Part shown: positions 23,955-33,800 of the stretch, in pieces | Position numbering within the stretch: position 1 is the stretch's first letter | Layout of the letters: the number at the start of each line of letters is the position of its first letter | NCBI RefSeq assembly: GCF_949628215.1 | Contig: NC_134281.1 | Span: 38,424,512-38,488,511 of the forward strand | Length of the DNA: 64,000 nt | Reading direction: 5' to 3' | DNA from: Phalacrocorax aristotelis | Lineage: Eukaryota; Chordata; Aves; Suliformes; Phalacrocoracidae | Made by a program: the position numbers and the translations under genes | The notes under the pieces: generated by a model | The model's input: only the letters and a program-made list of their open reading frames with translations | Database searches by the model: none | Told to the model about the DNA's origin: nothing

Positions 23955-25731
23955 CTGGGGAGACAAAGCAAAGGTTTTTATGATGCTCATGTCCAGTGCG
24001 AGTTATGTTTCGGTTCATGGGGAGTCCTCACATATACTGCAGTAAATATATGTCCCCAAACATTAGTAACAATTAGTATCCCATTTCACCTCCAGCACTT
24101 AAAAAAAAAAAAAGCCATTCTTCTATATTCAAATGGCTGCTTCTGCCAATAGTAGGCTATTTGATTCCATTTATTGAGTTTTATGATTTGTTTCAGAAAG
24201 TAAACCAAACATTATGAAGAAGCACCAGTTGGTACGAAGAATGATCTAACTATAAAGCAACAAAAATCACCATGGACATTTCTTCCAAATGACCTACCAT
24301 GATCCCCAAAGAAAGGGGATTCAAGATGGTGCCTCCATTCACTCACAACTATTTGTACTCTTAGTGTTTCACAACTAACAGACTCCAACAGAACAAAATT
24401 ATTAACGCTGAATAGGGAATCTGTGAACACAGAAACATTTTTTTTTTTCAGATTTTTGATATATTATATAAAACCCACTCTCAGAATAGGATAGTTAATA
24501 AAGGTAACTCTTACAACATGCCTGGACATTATTTAGTTAACTATAGTACACATACGCCCAGCAAAACAAAAATATACCCAGCCTAGACAACAGAAGAAAA
24601 ACTGTAAAATGTGTTCCATGTCCTTTCATGTAAATATTTAGAAAGCTGTATACCTCCAATCTGTAAAGAAAAGTATACTTTCACTGTTGTATATACATCA
24701 CAGTTATCGAGTTGTTATAGGTTTGACATCACTGTGCACTACCGTCTTTCCAGCTACAATTTATTTGCTATTAAAAGTCAACAAGTAGTCACCTGCCTTA
24801 GATCCTTCAAAAATTGCATATATCATTAACAAAAGCAGATGGCAACGGGGGGGGGGGGGGGGGGGGAAGGAAAGCGAGATGAGAACAACTGATGTAGAAG
24901 CAAGCATTAATGATTACTCCAACAGATTTTGCTTTTAACGCTACATTTTTAAGTTATAGCCTTTGGAGCACTCTCAGAATTCATGCTATTACACTTGTAC
25001 ACGTGTTGCGACTGCACAAGGTTTCCACAGTTCAAAAGTTGCAAGGAAAGTTTCAAGAATTTCAAAGCGGAGGGTATTTATTGCTCAATCCAGTCTGATA
25101 CAGGAAACTACTTATGTGAATCGTAAAGCATACATTTTGTGGTTCCATCTAGTAGGCAGTAAATAAACACGGTTGTGAGCCACGAACTGTTTTAGGGCTT
25201 TCTGAAAAGTCCATCTTTTCTATTTAGCTTTAAAATAACTAGCATAAGAACACAAGTTCTCCCCTCCTGCTGCTGTAGCTGTGCCTTGCAAGTAGTCACA
25301 AAGCTTTCCTGCAGAAAGCCCAAGCCTCCCCATTAAAAGTTCCTTCATTCTAAAATGAGTGAGGCTCGAGGCCCGTTAGAAGCACGCTTGTTCCTCATTT
25401 TTAATTGATTACAAATACTAGAGATGAAACCTAAGCGTTCAAAGCTGGGCGAAACCCTTACCCACCTTCAGGAAGCCCCCCCTCTGCAGGCCAGCCCCGT
25501 CAGGCTCCCCACGCAGCCACACACCCGCCTCGCGACCGCCCCGCCGGGCCCGCCCGCCGCCGCAGGGGGAAGGCGAGGAGGAAGCGGCGGCGGCCGGCAA
25601 AGGAGACTCCGCGGGGCAGCGCCTCCAGGGCCCGCTGCCCCGCGCCGCCCACCCAGCTCTGCGGCTCCCGGAACAACGGCCCACCCGTGCCGCGGGCCCG
25701 GGGATGGAGGGAGGGATACCTACCTACCTAC
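23955..25731. other. KIF14 intron 1
   Basis: From the exon 1 donor to the TTTGTCTCCCCAG acceptor. It contains a 20-base G run at 24847-24866 and the inner edge of the CpG island. Confidence 0.6.
24847..24866. repeat. 20-base G run
   Basis: Uninterrupted G homopolymer in KIF14 intron 1; true length is uncertain in any assembly. Confidence 0.8.
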
Positions 25732-25747
25732 CTGCCTGCCTGCCTGG
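25719..25747. repeat. Tetranucleotide microsatellite at the KIF14 exon 1 donor
   Basis: On the minus strand, GGCA units pass into four GGTA units. The first GGTA after CAG is the best donor; each further unit offers another GT at 4-nt steps. Confidence 0.7.
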
Positions 25748-25910
25748 TCCCTCCCCTCACCCGCCATCCCACCTCACCCGCCGCCACCCTCGCTCCGCTC
25801 CATCCGCTGCGCTCCGCACAGGGTGCGGCTCGCGCCCGCTGCCTGCCCCGTTTGAATGCGCCGGGCCCACAGGGATTGGCTCCTGAGAGGACCTACGTCA
25901 GAAGGGGCCG
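25732..25910 (-). promoter_or_regulatory. KIF14: KIF14 promoter and probable non-coding exon 1
   Basis: Reading along the minus strand: a CRE/ATF-like TGACGTA (25900-25894), a CCAAT box (25879-25875), a cell-cycle homology region match (TTTGAA on the plus strand, 25851-25856), then GC-rich leader and a donor CAG|GTAGGT with exon end near 25732. CCAAT plus CHR is the layout of G2/M genes bound by NF-Y and DREAM/MuvB, and human KIF14 is a G2/M gene. The transcription start is not visible and is inferred near 25.80-25.84 kb. Confidence 0.65.
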
Positions 25911-26209
25911 GCCGCGCGCGCCCCGCCCCGCCCCGCCCCGCCGCGGGTGTCCTCCGCTCCGTGGCGGTGCCGCCGCCGGCACCCCGCGGGCACTCGGCGG
26001 CCGGGAGGCCCGGCTCTGACCCGCCCCGCCCCGCCCCGCCCCGCCCGCCAGTCCGCCAACAGCGCCGGCCTCGGAACCCAGCGCGTCCCGCAGCGGAAAC
26101 CGCGGGGCGCCGACAAGTTTGGTGGCTGCAGGACGGGAAAGGTTATCGAGTCCTGCCTCGTGACGTCCCCGCAAGGAGCAAAAGCTGCTCTCTTACCGCA
26201 GGATGCACG

Positions 26210-27500
26210 CGTGTTAGAAGAGATCTGGCATTTATAAAAACTGCGGCGGAGCGAGTATAAGAAAGTTTTTAAAAATTCCAGTAGAGGGAGACAAAAGACA
26301 CAGCACTGGGGGGGGGGGGCTTAAAAACTTTGAGATTATGTTGAAGTAGTAGCCGCAGTGCATAGAAAATAGTTGAAATCGTAGTATTGTATTTCAGATT
26401 ATCAGAATTCATAGTAGGAGTTTGTCATTAGCAACTACATCACTCTCTTATTGTTAAAGAGCCCCCAGCACCAGTGCCAGCTTATGTCATGCAGCTTGCG
26501 GCAGGTAAGACCTGCTCTTTTTGTTTCCAGCGGGGGGGGAGGAATCAGCAACTAAGCTTTTAAAAATCAGTTTGCTACCCAATAAAGTCAGTCTATCTTA
26601 TTGCTGTCCTTTGGCCAAGGAGCAGTCATACGACACACAGGGGTAACACCTAACTGCCTGGGAAATCTCAGCCTGCCAAAAAGGGGGGATGCATCTCAGC
26701 ACATGAAAGGTCTTGAGATCTGGTCCCATTTCCTGAAAAAAAATGAAACAGCACCTGGTGTCAGAGAATGGCAGCAGTTATGCTTAAATGAGCAGTAAAT
26801 AAGTAAACGTGACCAGTTACACATTAACTACAACGTTTCATGTAACAAGAACACAAATTTCTTATTTAACTTATGTGGTTTATCCTATTTCTCAACAATG
26901 AAGTTACACTAATAACCAAGTATTTCTGCTATTGCAAAGTGCTTGAGCAGGGCTATTAACTGGTCCATAGGCAATAAAGGAGAAACTCACCTTTCAGTAC
27001 TGTTTACCAACAAAACTTGCACATATGTTCACATGAAACCCCTAGAGAACATACTGAGGATTTTGAGAAATGGTCCCAGCCAGTGGAAGCTTTTACGTAA
27101 ACTAACAGGAAGAGATTGAGGCTTATTTTCAGAGACCTGCCACCAATTCTTTCTTTTTTTTTGGGGGGTGGGGGTGGGGTAGGGGTGGTCTTCCTTTGCA
27201 GAGATCTTACCTCAATATAATGGCATAAAAATTACCAGAAAACTGTGTTTCACAAAAATTCTGAAATTCTTCAGAAATATTAAAACAAAATGAAGCATAT
27301 CTTCTCAGTTTATGTCGCAAGCAAGACCAAAGACTACTGGTTTTGAAAAAGGGTTACTTAGAGTATTTTTACTAGGCACTACAGCAATTCAAACCCACAA
27401 CAGTCTATTTCAAAATGGTGAGATAAAAACGAGACTTCTTACAAAACTGAATATATAAACTTCTTGAAAAAAATAGGCAATATACAAGGCATCATAATTC
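26210..27500. other. KIF14-DDX59 intergenic spacer
   Basis: Short tandem-gene spacer with several G runs (12 G at 26308-26319; G/T-rich 27159-27190). No gene seen. Confidence 0.6.
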
Positions 27501-27504
27501 CATG

Positions 27505-27548
27505 TTTATTTTTAATTACAATTACATAACTATAAATATATCTTTATT
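27505..27548 (-). terminator. DDX59: DDX59 poly(A) signals
   Basis: Two minus-strand AATAAA hexamers: one at 27548-27543 overlaps the last two bases of the stop codon, and one at 27510-27505 lies 37 nt further on. The second would give a 3' UTR of only about 55-65 nt. A more distal site cannot be excluded. Confidence 0.5.
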
Positions 27549-27810
27549 ACCTCTGAGAACTATTTCTGTCATGTTTTCTAATAATGTCCATAATATTATC
27601 TCCCGTTACAAGACTATTCTGTAATTGTTTAAGTCTCTGTTGTTCCCTTCTCTTTTGGTCATGAAGATACGGGGAATTAAGCAGCTGTGGGGGAAGAATG
27701 GTGCCCGTTGGTTTTACCCTCTTCACAACATCCCAGAAGAGTTTCTTGCTGTTGTTATTGATAAAAGTAATTGCAGTTCCACTATGACCCAACCTCCCCG
27801 CTCTTCCAAC
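27547..27810 (-). CDS. DDX59: DDX59 last coding exon, aa 538-624: motif VI and C-terminus
   Basis: Reads [20 protein letters not shown] (end of motif VI) and the conserved tail [20 protein letters not shown] followed by a Lys/Arg/Gln-rich helix. It stops at TAA 27549-27547, followed directly by a second TAA. Confidence 0.96.
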   Translation of the reverse strand, partial: VGRAGRLGHSGTAITFINNNSKKLFWDVVKRVKPTGTILPPQLLNSPYLHDQKRREQQRLKQLQNSLVTGDNIMDIIRKHDRNSSQR

Positions 27811-30800
27811 CTGAAAAAGAAGAAACTCTTTAAGTTATCAATATTAAATGGAAGTCTTTCATATACACTTAATTTTCTGTTATAACCCAGCAGCAAACCT
27901 AAACGACGAGGCCAAATCTCTTTAGCTCAACCTCTAAGCACGATGTTTTAATAAACTTCCTGAGTTCAGGATACGCAGACCTGAAGCTTTAGCTTAAATG
28001 CATTTAGAAGTGCCACTTGCTTATGGGGCATACCAGAAGTCCAACGCTGATGCTGAGATATATGATCTAGCCTATGGGAAAAGGCTTACAGTAAATCTGC
28101 TCCGAACAAAATGTTTTTTAAAAATATTTATTATAGCAGTGCTACATACATGTACCTTGTATCAAGCATGATACATACAAGCATGACCATAAAAAAGCCC
28201 TTTACTTTCAATGTTCTAGTAACTTAAAATTATTTCTCAATACCATCCAAAGTGCTTGAAAAACTTAGAGAAGAATCTACTCTCTATTTAGGAAGAGACA
28301 GTATCTTAATATTGGTATAGTTTTGATGCTGGGAAAGACCGTATTTATTTATTTACTACTTGCCTGAAACTTTAGCAGAAAGATAATCAAAAACCACAAA
28401 GGTGTTGTGCCGTTAGTAACAAACTACTTTAGAAGTTCATGAGACTGGATCCTTCCCCAAGTTCCTTCCTGCCTATTCAGAACAGGGCTAACTTCAAAGT
28501 TACAACGGTTCACTCAGGGCCTTGTCCTATGGAGTTCTGAGTGTCTCCAAGCACAAAGGTCCCACAACCTCTCTGGGAAGTCTGTTCCACTGCCTGACTA
28601 CTCTTACTGTGAAAAACGCTTTTCCCTGTTATCAGCCCAGAATTCCCCTTGCCATTGTCGTGACGATTGGCTCTCGTCCTCTCACTGTGCATGTCCAAGA
28701 AGAATTTGGCTCTGTCTCTTCCGTAACTGCCCATTACCACACAGAAGAAAGCAATTAAATCTCTACTCCAGCCCAAACAAGCCCAGTTTCCTCTGCCTTT
28801 CTTCATGTGTCACATGTGCCAGGCCCCTGACTTTGGGCTTTCTCCAGATTGTTGGTTTTTCTTGTAGTGATGGCCTCCAAAACTGGACACAGTAGTAGAG
28901 TACTGTGCCTTCTTAAGTGCCAAAAGAGGGTAATTACTAGTTCTCTTGATCTGCTAGCCAAACTGGGGTTGGGTGTGTGTACATATACATAAATACACAC
29001 ACGCATGCAACCCACACACCATCTCTGCTAAAGGAAGAAATCCTCAGCAAAAAAATCCGAGGAGATACTGGAGTAGGAAGAGGGAATGAGAAGACTTCAT
29101 GACTGGTTTCCTGATTTTATTACATGCATAGCCCACACTGCAGATGCGCTGCAGCAAAAAAAGAGTGGTATTTGGCCTTTCTTCACACAGTAAACACATG
29201 ATAAGCTTTGCTTTCTATAGACACAAAATGATACAAGAGAGTACGAAACAGGAAGAATAATACTGCAAACATGATCGATGTAAGGACACTTAGATTTTAG
29301 TAACTTACACAGGAGATGGAAGAACAGTGTTCCAGATTTTAGTAATTTATGTAAGAGACTTATGGAAGAGATATTCAGCACCTTCCTTTCTTTTCTATAA
29401 AAACAATATTCTGAAGAGGAAAACAATCTTTATATTTACATTTAAATTTCCATAGGCGGATGTCATACTTCAGTATACTTTTCAAATAATGCTTTAGCAA
29501 TTTATTTGTTTACCTGATGTACATATTCATCCATACTTGAAGGCATATCAAAATTGACTACCAGTTTGACATTGACAAGGTCAAGCCCTCGTCCAAGGAC
29601 TCCAGTACTTACTATAACTTCATACTTCTCTTGAAGTAATCCCTGGCAACAGAGGAATAAACAAAAATTAATTCTTTTTTTCCTTACTTATACTTTGAAC
29701 CTTTCCAAGCATAGGCCAGGGTTAGTTATACAGTATAAGAACACACCCAGTGGGATTATTCCGTTGCAGAATAGAGAATGGTCCTTCTGAATTCTTGACT
29801 TAAATAGGAATATAATTCACAGAGCTAATTAAAGAAAGATCAAAACCACAATTTTAATTAAAATTTCATAATTTAAAGTTAAATACATATTTAAATTCCC
29901 ATTTCAAAGCAATTCACCTAGGAAATAGCCTCCAATATTTATCTGCATTTAAGATGGCATTATTGTCTACAGTTTTGCTTGGTCCCACCTGTCTCTCCTC
30001 TCCCCCAGTAACATTCCAGGTTTTACTGCAGAAAAACCATAAATTATGACTTAACTCGTTCAAATTAAGCCACCTTTAAAAAAAAATTGGACGTTTTAAA
30101 TCTATCAAAAACCCCATAACTTTAGGAGGCACAAACCTGTAATATGTCTGTTCTTTCCACTTGAGACTTTTCAGAATGCATAGCTGTACATTGCAATCCT
30201 GTAATCTTATGAACAGCATCACTCAACAGATCTGCTCCTAGCTTACAGTCCACAAATACCAACACTGGAGGCTTGAAGAGTTTCTTATCCTGTAAAATTA
30301 AACAGTTCATCTAAGGAGGTATTACAACAGTTTCCTGCTCATCATCAGCAACTTGGATTCAATTTCTTCTGCTCATAATCTCTAATATAAACAACACTTT
30401 CAGATGAATAAATGTTCTTGGATTCTAGAAAGGAAGGAACAAGATACCAGCCATAAAACTATACCAATCTGTACCTCATAAACATATAATGATTTGTAGA
30501 CTCAGAACTCAAGTTTATATCAGTATATGCATTTTTTAGGAGTCAGAAGCTTTCTTTTATGTTTCTTTAAATGTTACATAGTAATTCTGAATGTCCTTAA
30601 GTTCTGAGGTTCAGTTAAATATTCTTTCTTACTTCTTGGATAACCTCAGCCAAGACTCCAAAACTCCCCCCCAGAAAGTACTCATAAAAGATCTGTATTA
30701 TTATTATTATTCATATGAAGAAAATTCGAAAACTAAATTAGCTTTCTCACTGGTTTCTTTAATGACTTTTAAAATGACAAACCACTCCCAGGCCATAAAG

Positions 30801-33800
30801 CAGCTATGATAGTTTTAAGAAAGTCCAGCTCCCCTACCACTCACAGATAACCAGTACGAATCTTCAGGATGTCATACTGTGAATCACAAAAAAAATTATC
30901 AAAATTAAAATTTTAACTTGGATCCCAGCACAGGAATCTGGTTTGCTGCTGCACAGGAGGCGGCGTGAGCAACAGGGGTGCAGTAATCCCTGAAATTGCC
31001 ATTAAAGCTCCTACACTGTAGAACTACTGAAGTGATTAGTGCAGTCAGATGCTCAGCCTCACTCCACCTCTTCACTACATACAGATCGGTATTAAAGATG
31101 AGAACCTGACAGAGACATGTAAAGACATGAATACTTTTATAAGTTGTTCTTATGAGAAAATTATTACACTTACATTTAGTATTTCGAACAGCTTTTTCTT
31201 TTTAGATGGTTCTTCTACCCACAAGATAATTTGGCGAACATTAGAACATGGCAGATTCTTTTCTCCAATTGTTATTCTTACAAAATTGTGCAGAAGCTGA
31301 TTTGCTAAGTGTTCAATGCCCACTGGAATCGTGGCTGACACCAGTATGGTTTGATGATCGTGAGAGATGTCTTCCAAAATATCCAACACTTGCTGCTGGA
31401 AACCCATTTTTAACATGGTATCCACCTAAGTGAAAAATATTAGATTTGTACCAGATTTTTCCAAAAGCAGCAGAATCCTCGACTTGACAGAAGAACCATA
31501 ATGTATATGACTGGCATGTAATAATCCAAATGCAGGAGCATTTTCAGTCAGAAGAAAAGCTAAGTGAGAAAATTAAAAACAAATGGTTCACACTGGTCTA
31601 GAAGCATTACCCCGTTATGTACCTAAGTCTTTTATAGCCAACAGAACACGCATTGTTTAAACAAATCTAAAATTGTGTTTAAAAATGAATTTTTCTCTTC
31701 AGAAATATATTTTATCTTGATGACGACACTGTATGCTTAATCAGTTAGACTAGAGCCACAGTTAGAAAAGCCACTCACACTGGCTCTTCAAGGACCACTG
31801 TACAGGGAATACAGCCCTGATAACTAAAAACTTACTTCATCCACCACTACAATTTTTATACCATGCAGCTGAAGAGAACTTTGCTTTAAAATCTCGAGAA
31901 GTCTTCCAGGTGTTGCTATTATAACCTAAAAAAGAAGAAAAAAAAAAAAAAACAACCAACAAACAGAAAACCCCCAGGAGTTAGAAATTCCTTGAAAGGA
32001 CAGATGACTGTCCTAGAAAAACTATAAAGTTACAGCACATAGGTGAGAAGGGCACTAATTAATGAAATTACTTGCATTCAAGTCTTAAAACTTTTATAGA
32101 TAACAATAAATTATAAAGCCTCAAAAGGAAATGGAACTTTTAGAACTGTAATGGAAGTGTCTAAATATAAGCAATGTAATCTGCATTAAAAATGAACTAT
32201 CTTTCCTGTAAATTACAACTCCTTGTCTAATCAAATGGCATATTTCAGTCTTTGAAAGCAGCAACATCTTTTTAAAACGCGATTATGTTTAATCAGAAGT
32301 CAAAATGTTGAAAAAAAATCTATTACTGTAAAATTTTTAAGAGCTAACAATTATTTTAGTAGTTTAGACTTAGGAAAAACACATCTTTTGTGTGTCCATA
32401 CATGTCAACAGTAACATTTTTCTGTCAATATCATGAAAACATAACTCTATACAGGATCTTTCCACACTATAGTCCTTACCTTAACACTTTGCTTGAGACG
32501 GTGAAGCTGTGGTGGCAGTGGTAAACCTCCTACCAGGAGAACTGTTCTCATGTTTGGTAAACCAGCCATCAGCTCTTTAGCTTGTCTCTCTATCTGAATT
32601 GCTAACTCCCTTGTTGGTGCCAAAATAAGGGCAGATGGAGTTTCTGTCTAGAAAGAGGGGGGAGAAATCTGTTGAACATGGAATTGTTTTGTTATTTAGA
32701 TAAAAATGTTTCAAGATTAAATCTCCCAGTACTAATATAAAGTATATAGTGCAGCTACTCTGGATACAATTAGACTGCTAATACCCCTTCTATTTGAAGA
32801 CAGAAGGTATAGAGAGAATATACCTTTAACAATGCAGGCCAAGGAAGTCTATCCCTCAATTACTCAACTTTTGAAAACAAAAAAAATCAGGAACGTGTTT
32901 AAGGGCACTGTTAGAATAGCTTCCTGACAACAAAGGCCCAGAAAGCCAATAGTCAGTTGTAAAGATTGCTTTTTTCTGTTTTAGTTATTGCACTGAATCT
33001 GGACAGAAATTCAGAATAAATTCCACATGAACTCAAAACACAGTATGCTAGCTGAATTTAGAGATAAAAAGAAAAGTTTTTAGAAGTCTTGATGGTACAG
33101 GAACAGATTATTTCCCTTTACTGTCTTGCGTACCACTAAGTAAAAACTTTAAATATTAGCCATAGAAGATAAGCAGTGATAGGAACTTTATACTGCAAAA
33201 GCATATGTCTCTGAAATTTAAAACCAAAACTAATTGTCCCTCTGACCCACTATTAGCCAGGTAGAAATGAATCATTAAAGTGGTACAGTCTCAATTTTTT
33301 TTTTACGTTCCTTATATAAGGATCTTCAACCAAATTATCACCCCACTAATACTTCTGCAACCCAGAAAACACAAAATTACAGTGTAGTAATTCCTCTCAG
33401 GTTAATATAGATTCCTAACTCCAGTTAACACATACTAAAAAAAGTAAAAAGAACATAAGGTAAAACGGGGGTGGGGAAAAAGGCTGACTAATGGTCTAGT
33501 TCCAAGATGTATTACATCAGTAATACTGATCACCTTTTCATATATTGATACTACAATCACAAATTCACTTAACATTTTTCTAGATGGTATGTGTTTCTTT
33601 CTAGTCTCCAACTGGAATATTTAAAAGGGACCAACAGTAGGAGGTTGCTCCTTTCCCACTGCATCATCAAAGGAACTACACAGTTAAATCCTTGTCTCAA
33701 GAAGGGCTTTTTGATTTTTTTTCAAGTGGGCAACAGTGCTTAACTAAACAACTTACCACCACAAAAAAAAGGTATCTATGTAGATGTGGAGAAGCCAGAA

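Larger units (their letters stand above)
25440..26200. other. CpG island at the KIF14 promoter
   Basis: Very CpG-rich DNA inside AT-rich surroundings, including two Sp1-type tandem CCCCG arrays (about 25920-25944 and 26021-26046). Open frames of 60-140 codons on both strands here are a by-product of GC content. Confidence 0.85.

Noticed and set aside
25424-26260. ORFs of 60-143 codons in the KIF14 CpG island
   Set aside because: Low-complexity Pro/Arg/Ala translations on both strands with no recognisable domain.
28510-28806. 98-codon minus-strand ORF in a DDX59 intron
   Set aside because: It is CR1-derived sequence; the motif order is that of a degraded CR1 3' end.
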